Source of the DNA: Cryptomeria japonica | Lineage: Eukaryota; Streptophyta; Pinopsida; Cupressales; Cupressaceae | Reading direction: 5' to 3' | NCBI RefSeq assembly: GCF_030272615.1 | Contig: NC_081414.1 | Coordinates: 659,630,292-659,694,291, forward strand | DNA: 64,000 nt | In this document: one piece after another, positions 1 to 9,424 of the stretch | How positions within the stretch are numbered: position 1 is the stretch's first letter | How the letters are laid out: every line of letters begins with the position of its first letter | The notes under the pieces: model-generated | Database searches by the model: none | What the model saw: the letters and a program-made list of their open reading frames with translations, nothing else | What the model was told of the DNA's origin: nothing | Translations under genes and position numbers: made by a program

Positions 1-1010
1 ATATTGACATGATAGTAGATATGACTTCTAGATATGAGATGTATTCATTAATGAATGGATTCTCTGGTTACAATCAGATCAAGATAGCACCTGAAGATCA
101 AGAAAATATGACTTTCACATGTGCATGGGGAACTTTCTGCTGGAATGTTATGTCATTTGGGCTAAAGAATGCAGGAGCAACTTACCAAAGAGCAGTAACC
201 ACTATCTTCCACGATATGATGCATAAAAACATGGAAGATTATGTTGATGACACCCTAGTAAAAACCATGAAGAGATCTACGCATATTCAAAGACTAGGCC
301 TCATACTAGATAGAATGGAAAGATTCAAGCTCTAGTTAAATCCTAAAAAGTGTGCATTTGGAGTAACATAAGGAAAATTGCTTGGTTACATAATTTCAAA
401 AAAAGGAATTGAGTTTGACCCTGAAAAGGTCCAAGCTATAATGGAAATGCCTCCGCCCAAGAATATCAGTCAAATGAGAAGTTTACAGGGCCGTCTTCAG
501 TCAATAAGGCACTTTATATCTCAGCTAGCAGACAAAGCTCAACCCTTCACAAAGGTATTAAGGAAAGGAGTTCAATACAACTGGGATAAAGATTGTGAAC
601 AATATTTAAAACAAATCAAAGGTTATCTTTCTAATCCACCCATATTAATGTCACCAATTCAAGGTAAGCCATTGATTCTATACATATCAGCTCCAGATAC
701 TTCACTGGGAGCACTCCTGGCACAACAAGATGAAAATAAAAAAGAGAGAGCTATATATTATATCAACAGAACATTGGTGTCTTATGAAATGAACTACACT
801 ATAATAGAGAAAGCATGTTTGGCATTGGTCTTTGCATCACAAAAATTAAGGCACTATATGTTAGCACACTCTATTAAGCTAGTAGCTAAGATTGATCCTC
901 TCAAATATCTTCTCAATAAAGCAATGTTTATAGGAAGACTAGCCAAATGGGTCATGGTTCTTACGGAATTTGATATTGAATATGTGGAACGTAAAGCCAT
1001 CAAAGGATAG
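1..1010 (+). pseudogene. Tat-1 reverse transcriptase and gypsy RNase H (broken)
   Basis: This is the Pol segment that copies element RNA into DNA and degrades the RNA strand. The RT palm is recognised by the GFSGYNQIKIAP block and the catalytic YVDD at 240-251. The thumb follows (LNPKKCAFG, LLGYIIS), then the RNase H region with LILYISAPDTSLGALLAQQ and IEKACLALVFA. The N-terminal part of RT is outside the window. In-frame stops at 333-335, 370-372 and 1008-1010 break one long frame that otherwise continues through aRNase H. Tat-2 and Tat-3 both carry a stop at the codon matching the Trp at 141-143, which is intact here. Confidence 0.85.
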
Positions 1011-1571
1011 GTTATTGCAGACCAACTTGCTGATGCTCCACTTGAAGACAGTCAACCTCTGCATATAGAATTCCTAGATGAATCAATCATGCACCTTACT
1101 CAACAATCATGGAAGATGTTCTTTTATGGGTCTTTCACTCAACATGGTTCTGGTGCCAGAATACTTTTTATTACTCCCAAAAAATATTCAATCCAAAAAG
1201 CTTACAAGATTCTCTTCCCTTGCACAAACAACATTGTAGAATATGAAGCTTTGGTAAACGGGACCAAGCTGGCCATGGAGTGGAAGATTGTTGAATTACA
1301 CATCTATGGAGATTCTCAACTCATTATCAACAAAATCAATGATCTATATTAGACAAGAGATGAGAAATTGATGCCTTATAAGAGAATGGTGGATGATCTC
1401 AAGAAGTACTTTACCTTCGTATCATTTCAGCAGATCCCTAGATTAGCAAATAGAGCAGCGGATGCAATGGCCACTTTGGCATCTATACCACAGCTACAAG
1501 AATCTAATTTTCGCTTTGAATTTTTGGTGGAAGAGTTACATTATCCTACCTATGATTCTCCTAAGTCCTAG
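1011..1571 (+). pseudogene. Tat-1 second (archaeal-type) RNase H (broken)
   Basis: This stretch is a second RNase H fold placed after the gypsy RNase H. It is recognised by a YGSFTQHGSGARILF strand, the NNIVEYEALVNG helix with its catalytic Glu, YGDSQLIINK with its Asp, and the closing ANRAADAMATLAS. That set of motifs matches the aRNase H known from Tat-lineage elements. Stops at 1350-1352 and 1569-1571 interrupt the frame. The first Asp position reads Y-G-S rather than D-G-S, so the copy has probably lost an active-site residue as well. Confidence 0.8.
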
Positions 1572-2765
1572 ATGGTCTATTCTATTATTGGACATGACTC
1601 ATCTCATTATAGCCACATTTATTCTTACCCACGTGACCAAGTTGTCCTTGCTAATCTTTCCCGAAATGAAAAAAGGAACCTAATCCGAAATGCGTCACAG
1701 TACATCATCATTTCTAATGACCTATTTAGGCGAGGTTTAGACAATACTTTGCTTAGATGTATAGAAACCGAGGAGTCCCAACACACATTATCCGAGGTGC
1801 ATGAAGGTGTTTGTGGATCCCATTCGAATGGTCTAACTTTAGCATGAAAACTACTAAGGGCTGGCTACTACTAGCCAAACATGGAGAAAGAAGCTATAAA
1901 ATTTGCTAAAACCTGTGAAAAGTGTCAACTACATGGGTACCTTATCCATGCTCTAACAAGGGATCTCACACCCTTTGTGACATACTGACCCTTTCAATAG
2001 TTGGTGTTTGATCTAATTGACCAAATATATCCTGCATCATCTAACAAACACAAATTTATTATCACTGCCACTAAGTACTTCACTAAATGGGTAGAAGCAA
2101 TTTCGCTCATCAAAGCAACCGGTAAACAAGTAGCTCTGTTTATTCTTAGTTATATCATTTGCAGGTATCGTATACCTTAGTCCATTATAACTAACAATGG
2201 AAGATAGTTTAAGAACAAAGATCTAAACAAACTCTGTGAGTAATTCAAAATAAAACAACACTAGTCATCTGCATACTACCCTCAAGGTAATGGACAAGCT
2301 GAAGCATCTAACAAGAATCTATTGACTATCTTACATAGGGCAATCAATAAATCTAGAAAGGATTGGCATTTGTAGCTCAATCCTGCCCTGTGGGCTTATA
2401 AAACAAGTGGTAGAACACCTACTGGGGCTACACCTTTTTCTTTGGTGTATGGGTCCAAAGCAGTATTACCTATTGAGGTGGAAATACCATCTCTAAAAGT
2501 TTCTTTGCAAGGTCTTGTTATTGATGACGACTATAGAATATCTAGATTGCAAGAGCTCAAATTGTTGGATGAGCATCAACAAGTGGCATTTGATCATCTC
2601 AGAGTGTATCAAAAGAGAATGTCCAGAGGATATAACAAGAAGGTTCGACAAAGAGAATTTCAGGTTGGTGACCTAGTTCTAAGAGAAAATCCTAAAAATC
2701 AATAGTTTCGAGACAAAAAAGGGTAGTTTGAACCCAACTGGCTGGGTCCCTATATTCTCTGCTCT
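1572..2765 (+). pseudogene. Tat-1 integrase (broken)
   Basis: Integrase inserts the DNA copy into the host chromosome. The zinc-binding end is visible as VHEGVCGSHSNG plus a CEKC pair near 1916. The catalytic core follows with LVFDLIDQI, ITNNG (normally TDNG, so the second Asp is replaced) and GNGQAEASNK with the catalytic Glu near 2297. The C-terminal region at 2442-2705 has LVYGSKAVLPIEVEIPS and FQVGDLVLREN. At least nine in-frame stops lie between 1845 and 2703, mostly TAG. The Gln codon CAA at 2283-2285 is intact here but is a stop in both other Tat copies. Confidence 0.85.
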
Positions 2766-2776
2766 AGTGGCCTATA

Positions 2777-2940
2777 CAGCTAAAAATGTCCTAAAGAAAT
2801 CCTAAAAAATAGAAAAAGTCTTGAAGAAATCATAAAAAATAAGAAAAAGTCTTGAAGAAATCCTAAAAATACAAAAAAGTCCCGAAGAAATCCTAAAAAT
2901 CAGAAAAAGTCCTGCAAAAAAAAAAAAAAAGGAAAAAGAA
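2777..2940 (+). repeat. A-rich tandem repeat after Tat-1 pol
   Basis: About four imperfect units of some 35 bp, built around AAGTCTTGAAGAAATCCTAA, end in a run of A at 2919-2931. Related units with TCCTGAAAAAAT follow pol in Tat-2 and Tat-3, so the array is a family character. Confidence 0.7.
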
Positions 2941-2952
2941 AGAAAATGCCTT

Positions 2953-3035
2953 GGTGAAAACCTGGTAAACAGGCACCTCAGTAAGAAAAAAATGCATCTC
3001 TACCAAGTAGGTGAAAACCTGGCAAACAGGCACCT
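2953..3035 (+). promoter_or_regulatory. Twin RNA-hairpin motif after pol (Tat-1)
   Basis: Two copies, at 2953-2977 and 3009-3035, read GGTG, AAAA, CCTG, a five-base loop, CAGG, CACC. GGTG pairs with CACC and CCTG with CAGG, leaving AAAA as a bulge on the 5' side. The second is extended by an A-T pair. The same pair lies at a similar distance after pol in Tat-2 and Tat-3. Its role is unknown; packaging or 3'-end functions are possible. Confidence 0.7.
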
Positions 3036-5211
3036 CTTGTACTCAAGCGCTCCATCTATCAACACAAAGTTGGCATTCCCACTTTCATGCATTTTTTATT
3101 TCGCTTGTACATATCTTTCAGTCACTTTTGTGACATCCTAGTTCGTTGGAACCTTCATGGCTTGAAACCGGTCAATGTCCTAGTCTTAGGTTAATCAACA
3201 GAGCACATTACATGTCCTAAGCAGTATCAACCAATTCATCTTTCGGTCAGTGAAACCTGGTCATCCACTCCGAGTCAGTCACCTGTCTCTTGACTACTGA
3301 AGAGTTTTATCACTGAGTAAACAAGGAAAAAAACATAACAGAAAACAATCACTAAATAGTTTGAGCTATGAATGAAAATTTTCTTTGTGTGTTGTCTTTT
3401 ATTGAATTTTGATTATTATCCCTCTGAGTAACTCGAGGAAGTCTATCTTGACTAAGAGGAGCAAGGATTGGGGGCATAATATTTTCTTTGTTTTCTGCTT
3501 GTAGGAATGATTCTGATGATCTGAAAACATCTAATCAGTTGGGTGTCTATGATAAGTGCCTTCATATTAAGGTGAAATTGCCACACATACGTCGACTCAG
3601 CGTATTTGAATGCTACAGGGAGGTTCCCATCATTTCTTTGTCTGTTTTGAGGGAATTTCTTTATCATGCAATCCAGGTCCCTGCGAAATCTGTCCAAGGA
3701 TTTGAACAAAAAAAGGGTCATTGCAGACAAGATAATTAATATTGCACATGAAAAGCAAGGAACTCTAATATTCCTGTTGTGGTTGTAAAATGCTTAGTGA
3801 TGAAACTTAAGCATTTCAAATCCAGTGACTAGGTTTAGGTTGCATTTTATTGTGCATCTCATTTTGCATTTCATTTTGCATTTTGTGAATTTAGAGTGAT
3901 TTCGGTATAATAACAATGCTCTCTTTATCTTCTGAATGAGAGTTGGAAGCATTCGCCATTTCTCAGCTAAGTGGTCTCTTTTTCATCATCATTTCTCTGA
4001 TCGAGTACTTGTGTATTGAGATGTTAGCTGCATACATGAGCATCTTCTATAGACCCATACATTCCATAATACTTATTTGCATTCATATTATTGCATGAAG
4101 AAAAATAAACATTTGCATTACTAGTTACCCATTCTCCTCATTTTTTGCATCATCATTTATTTGCATAAAAAGAAACAAAAATAAACATCCATATTCCATT
4201 TGCATTCATTCATCTATACTAAAAAGATATTCATACATATAGAATAAAGCATATAGAACAACATCTCATAATCAATCAACACAAGTACGATGAAATTAAA
4301 TCAAGAGCTCGTAAATTAGCTGTCCTGGGTTCATTTTTGGGATCAAAATCGAAATCTGACATCAATTATTTCATCGAAATTTCATGATGTTGACCACTTA
4401 GCCCTTTCATCAACTGCTCATTCTCTTCTTCAATTTGTGCTCAATTTCTCATTAATCAATACTAAATCTCAATTGAATTCTCACTTTAACTTTGATTTTA
4501 ATCTTCAACATTAATCTTTGTGGTCAAATAACTTATCATCACTATAAAAAAAATTGCCTACAATCACTGTCCACCATCGCTATCTTTCGATTTGATTCCC
4601 GAGGAGGCATACTCATGACCTCAAAGTCGAGAATTTCTTTCAAAAATCTTCGTTACAAGTCGAGTAGATAAGCTTCATCGAATCAATCACTAGGGGCATC
4701 GGTTTTATTGCTTCATATCAAGCTGACATTGTCTTTGTCTGAATCAGTCTCTTAACGTTAATTAGTTTCATCACTTTTCATCAAGCTGATTATTCATTTA
4801 AACTCAATCAAGGGTTTAAAGAGTATCTTTGATCACACTCAATCTAAGAAGGTGTTCAGTTTCATCGCATCAAATCAAGCTGGACATTTTATCTTCGCTC
4901 ATCGTGTCTTGATCCATCAAGTTCAAGATAGATTTTATCTTCGCTCACTGTGTCTAGATCAATCAAGTTCTAGATCAGTAAGATCTGCTTCTTGATCAAT
5001 CAAGTTCAAGTTTGGTATCTTCACTCTTTATCGTTCCTAGTACAATCAAGTTCGGGATCGGTATTGCTTTAATCAACTCTATTATGCTTCATCGCTTCAA
5101 AATAAATTGAATACCTCGCTCTTCATCTAGTTCGTGATCAATCAAGTTCAGAACTGGCATCTCCTAGACATCAAATTTTCTTTGAACCAATGCGTTGCTC
5201 GCACATTAATT
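3036..5211. other. Tat-1 post-pol spacer, no gene recognised
   Basis: This stretch is AT-rich with only short accidental frames. At 3539-3557 it holds a block, TTGGGTGTCTATGATAAG, that is conserved in the matching region of Tat-2 and Tat-3. From about 4905 to 5155 the phrase ATCAATCAAGTTC recurs roughly five times with irregular 40-90 bp spacing. The antisense PMD gene found here in the other two copies is absent. Confidence 0.6.
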
Positions 5212-5225
5212 CAAAGAGGGGCAAA
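5212..5225 (+). promoter_or_regulatory. Polypurine tract of Tat-1
   Basis: CAAAGAGGGGCAAA directly abuts the LTR start TGTAATACTC. The same tract precedes the 3' LTRs of Tat-2 and Tat-3, although this LTR differs from theirs. It would prime plus-strand DNA synthesis. Confidence 0.85.
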
Positions 5226-6208
5226 TGTAATACTCTAAAAATGGTCATCTAAACCATGAGCCCCTAATCTCAACAACGTCACCAAGATCCTAAACAAAGG
5301 AAATTAAATAAATCTTGAGCACACAATTAATTTCTAAAATCATCAATGTCACATGGCAAATTAATCAGCCAATATTAATTAAATATTTATTTAACTAATT
5401 GATCATTCCAAGTAAATCATTTTTAAACAATTATCCTATTTATTTTATTGAATATCCTAGCATATTTAATTAAATAAATTGATTTGCCATTAAATCATCA
5501 AAAAGAGGAATTAATTTGAAAAAAATAATTAAAAATTGAGAAAAGAAATCAATTGGAGATAATCTTGAAAAACAAATTAAAAATTGATAAATAATCTCAA
5601 AGAAAGCAAATAAAACAATTAAATATTAAAATTGAATGAAATAGAGAATAAATCAGTTTTTTCCTGATTTTATCTTAATTTTAGTTCAATTTCATTTAAA
5701 ACTGAGAAAAGCATCCAATCACATCAATTCACCTAGATTGTGCTTCCTCTTGGAAAATATTGACCGCTCATCATCATTTGATCTCAGCCTTTGGTTTCTT
5801 TATGAATTTTCTATAAATTCAGGCTCTCATCTCTCATTCAAGGATCCTGGAGAATATATTGTTATTATGTTGTTTTTGCTCTAGGTTCATTGATAATTTG
5901 CATTGAGATATTGCATATTAGTTATTTCATATTACTTAAATCATTTAGCTTAAATATTCATATATTGCTTAAATCATGTTAGATAAATCTTGCATCCATT
6001 TAGCTCATATTCATGCTCATATAGATTTAAAAATCCTTCGTTTAGGTGTTGTCTAGTCACTGGATAGCTTAGTAGTTTGAGAGCAATCTAAACTCGCATC
6101 TACTAGAAGGCAATGGGTCACTTTGTAATGGTTTATTATTCATTGATTATTGATTTACTAATCATGCATCTAATGACTTAATTGAAGTATTGTGTATTCT
6201 CCTTGTAG
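5226..6208 (+). repeat. 3' LTR of Tat-1 (cut by the LINE)
   Basis: It starts with TG directly after the polypurine tract. It is AT-rich with no open frame. Apart from the shared run CTAAAAATGGTCA near its start, its sequence is not that of the Tat-2 and Tat-3 LTRs, so Tat-1 belongs to another family of the lineage. The end is undefined because LINE coding sequence begins near 6209. Confidence 0.6.
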
Positions 6209-7437
6209 GATATTTCTAGGGAGTCTATGCAGTATTTCCAATCCCTTTTTAGTGAGGATTCTCAGGGTGAATCAGAAGAGGAAAATTAGGTTCTTGCTTG
6301 TATTCCTTCTCTAGTTACTAGGGAGATGAATGAGTAGCTTATGGGACCTATTTTGTTGGACAAATTTGAGAGGATTATTTTTCACATGAAGAAGGGGAAG
6401 GCTCCTGGACTAGATGGGTTTACGATTGAGTTCTATCAAGAATTTTGGGATATTATCAAATTGGACTTATTGGAGGTGGTCCAAGAGTCCCAGAGGAGTA
6501 AGCAGATGCTTTGAGATTTGAATGCGACTTTCATTGCGCTCATCCCCAAGTGTGATGGGGCTGACTGGTTAGGCCAGTTTCGTCCTATTTCTCTCTATAA
6601 TGTGATTTATAAAATTATTTATAAGCTGATAGCGGAGAGGTTGAAGAATTGGCTTGGGGGGGTCATTTTTGAAGTGCAGAATGGGTTTGTGGAGGGCCGT
6701 CAAATATTGGATGGAGTGGTCATCACTACTAAGACCATTCATTCTATGGAAGCTTCCAAGGAAAAAGCTATGTTTATCAAGCTGGACATGGAAAAGGCTT
6801 ATGATAGAGTTCGATGGTCCTTTCTCCAGAAGATTCTTAGGGCCTTTGGTTTTGTTGATGAATGGATCCAATGGGTTATGAGTTGTGTTTCGTCTACCTC
6901 ATTCTTTATGCTAATTAATGGAGACCATACTGAGTTGTTTGGTGCATCCAGGGATATTTGTCTGGGGGACCCTCTTTCCCCGTACTTATTCATTCTTTTG
7001 GTTGAGGGTCTGGGGAGATTGATTAAGTATAATGTGGGACTGGTATTACAAATGGTTGGAGTTGGGGTAATGACATACCTCCTCAATCCCATTTGTAGTT
7101 TGTGGATGATACGACCCTAATGGGGCTGACTAGGATCAAAGAATCTATAAATCTGTGTAAAATATTGGATGTCTATCTTGTTATTTTTGGACAGTTGATC
7201 AATGAGGATAAATCTTCCATTCTCTTCTTCAACACACCTGGAACTATTCAATTGAGGATTGCTCATATCTTGAGATTCCAGGTCGGTTCTCTTCCCTTGA
7301 CTTACCTGGGTATTCCTATCTTTGCTGGTAATCCTCCTAGGGACTCTTGGCAGGGTATTCTAGACAAATTTTGCATGAAGGTTGAACATTGGACTCATAG
7401 ATGGTTATCATTTGCTGGGCAGGGTCAATTGATCTAG
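6209..7437 (+). pseudogene. LINE ORF2 reverse transcriptase (broken)
   Basis: This is non-LTR reverse transcriptase, which copies LINE RNA at a nicked target. Visible motifs in order are KKGKAPGLDGFTIEFYQ near 6390, ALIPKCDGADWLGQFRPISL, IFEVQNGFVEGRQI, the catalytic block IKLDMEKAYDRVRWSFL near 6776, GDPLSPYLFIL near 6965, and FVDDTTLMG near 7100. A TGA at about 6512 splits the start from the main frame. A frame change between about 7030 and 7100 separates the GDPLSPYLF and FVDD motifs. The thumb region follows in 7102-7437 and ends at a TAG where Gln is likely. Confidence 0.85.
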
Positions 7438-7440
7438 TCA

Positions 7441-8620
7441 GTGGTTCGTGCTCTTCTGATTTATAGGTGTATGCTCCAAGTGGCCCCAAAGTGGTTTGTG
7501 AAGGAATTGGATTCTTTGGCAAGGCAATTGTTATGGGTAGGCAACCTATCCTCCTATAAATGGTGTCTTGTCAAACGGGACTTGGTGTGTAGCCCGAGAC
7601 AGTTTGGTGGGCTTGGCTTAAGGGAGTCTTCTTTATTTGGGGAGGCTTTGGCGGCTAAATTTTACTGGAGGTGGTGTGTTGAACAGGATCGAGGTTGGGC
7701 TAGGATTTTGTCTTTCAAGTATATGTAGAGGATCCCGAAGGAGGAAATCCCAAGATATCCACTTGCGGGAAAAGGCTCTACGATTTGGAGTACTCTCAAG
7801 AAAGGGGCTGCACTAATTAAAGAAGGTCTTTTTTGGATCTGTAAGAGGGGGGAGAGGTTATTTTTTGGTTTGATTCTTGGGATGGCTATCCCCCCATTAT
7901 TGATCCATTTCCTAATTTAGTGAATCTTTGCCAGAGGTTCCTAGAGGAAGGGTGGTCTAGAGTGAGCGACTTTAAGTCTGTTTATAGGTGTGGGAAACTA
8001 GAGATGGTGTGGTGGAAGGTTCCTAATGAATGGTCGGTTGTTGATATGGAGGAAGACTGCATTGAGCTTCATGGTATTTTGGATAGTAGACACCGTAGTT
8101 CCATTAAGGATAGGGATAAACTTGCTTGGTCCTTGAATCATAAGGGTGTTTTTACTATTGCTAGTGGGTACCAGAAGCTGTTGTTCCATTGCTTGGAGGG
8201 GAGGGAGGTGCACTGGTGGAAATATGTTTGGAATACTTTCTTTTGGCTGAAGTGTAACCATTTTTCTTGGACTTTGGCTTTGAATAGATGTCTAACCTGG
8301 GACAATATTCGCAAGCATGGCTTCCACGGGCCTTCCATCTATGTTTTGTGTGGTAATGGAGAGGAGGATTCCTCACACCCGTTCTTCAGACACCTTTTCT
8401 CATTGCTGCTTTGGCATTACTGGTGGGGGGTGTGGAAGTACCGTTGTGTTCACGTGGATTATTTGGTGGATTTTTGGAGTAGTTTGGGTAGGCCTCCTAT
8501 TGTGTCCTCTTTTCTCTAGATTGTCTAGCACATTGGGCACATTTTCATACTTTGGCAGATCTGGCTAGAGAGGAATAGGAGGATCTTTAGGGAAGTCAGA
8601 CTGTTAGTTCAACAAATGTG
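7441..8620 (+). pseudogene. LINE ORF2 zinc-binding RT-associated domain (broken)
   Basis: This is the region between RT and RNase H in plant L1 elements. VVRALLIYRCMLQVAP and FGGLGLRESSLFGEALAAKF close the RT thumb. After a stop at 7726-7728 and a frame change near 7860, WWKYVWNTFFWLKCNHFSW, RCLTWDNIRKHG and YVLCGNGEEDSSHPFF follow, matching the reverse-transcriptase zinc-binding domain. The last Cys and His positions are still readable. It ends with LERNRRIFRE near 8560-8590, a phrase usual just before the RNase H domain. Confidence 0.75.
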
Positions 8621-9315
8621 GAATAGAATCATTAGAATGATCCAGGAGATGGTGGAAGCTAAATGTGAGGTTAATTTTCCTTTGGATAGAGGAGAGGCTG
8701 ATATTGTGAGTAGGTTGGGTTTGCAGGAGATGTCTCCTATCTCAACTTGTGTCAGGAGAGGTAGACGTGCTATGCAAAAGGTTCAAAGGGTGGGAAGATG
8801 GTTGCCCCCTCAAGATGATTCCATTAAGATTAACACCGATTGCTCCTCTTGGGGTAATCTGGGACCTGCTCGGATTGTGGGTGTTGGTAGAGATTGTATG
8901 GGGGATGTGGTTTTCTTCTTTTCAGTACATAAAAAGAAAGTCTTATAATTTTATGGAGCGACTAGCAATTTTCTATGCCCTAGAGCATGCATATGAGCTG
9001 GGGTGGTGTAAGGTTATCTACGAACCAAATTCACAAATTATTGTTAATCTGTTGATTGAGAAAAAGGTGAGTGAGATTAATTGGCAGCTGGCAGGGATTG
9101 TGCACCAGATTTTGCAAATTAGTGCTATGATGGAGAGGGTGTCTTTCATCCACATTCCTCGTGAATGGAATAGAGTCGCAAATTTTTTGGCTAAGTGGGC
9201 TTTGGATCATGGTGATGATTGTAAAGTTGAGGGTTGGGAGCATCTTTCCCCTGATTATTGTCATGACTTGCATAAGATCTTTTCTGAGGATATGGATAGT
9301 TATAAAGCTAGATGA
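8621..9315 (+). pseudogene. LINE ORF2 RNase H domain (broken)
   Basis: RNase H removes the RNA strand after reverse transcription. The strand SIKINTDCSSWGNLGPA near 8820 carries the first Asp. The helix MERLAIFYALEHAYELG near 8953 carries the Glu. VIYEPNSQIIVNLL follows, with Glu in place of the usual catalytic Asp, and then FIHIPREWNRVANFLAKWAL with the last Asp replaced by Asn. A frame change near 8940 divides the domain. The C-terminal frame closes at 9313-9315, probably the original stop. The missing acidic residues mean it would be inactive. Confidence 0.75.
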
Positions 9316-9424
9316 TTTGTGGTTGGGTTTGCTGTTCTCTTTTGGAGCCTCATGGCTTTGGTTTTCTTGTGTAATATTGTTTTCTGATTATTAATAAATT
9401 TTTTACCCCTTTATTCAAAAAAAC

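Larger units (their letters stand above)
1..6208 (+). mobile_element. Tat-1: 3' part of a Ty3/gypsy Tat-lineage retrotransposon
   Basis: The window opens inside reverse transcriptase and runs through RNase H, a second RNase H and integrase, then a 2.4-kb post-pol region, a polypurine tract and a 3' LTR. The second RNase H between the gypsy RNase H and integrase is the mark of the plant Tat lineage. Gag, protease and the 5' LTR lie outside the window. The LTR is cut by a LINE at about 6209, so its true end is not seen. Unlike Tat-2 and Tat-3, this copy has no antisense PMD gene after pol. Confidence 0.85.
6209..9424 (+). mobile_element. 5'-truncated L1-type LINE with RNase H
   Basis: ORF2 sequence begins abruptly inside the region before the RT domain and ends with a short A tail at 9418-9424. 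Order: RT, zinc-binding RT-associated domain, RNase H. This is the architecture of plant L1 elements carrying an RNase H domain. ORF1, the endonuclease and the 5' UTR are missing, as usual for incomplete reverse transcription. I could not identify a target-site duplication. Confidence 0.85.

Noticed and set aside
3452-3739. Overlapping open frames on both strands in the Tat-1 post-pol spacer
   Set aside because: No family motif; the frames overlap a block conserved as DNA in the other copies but in different frames.
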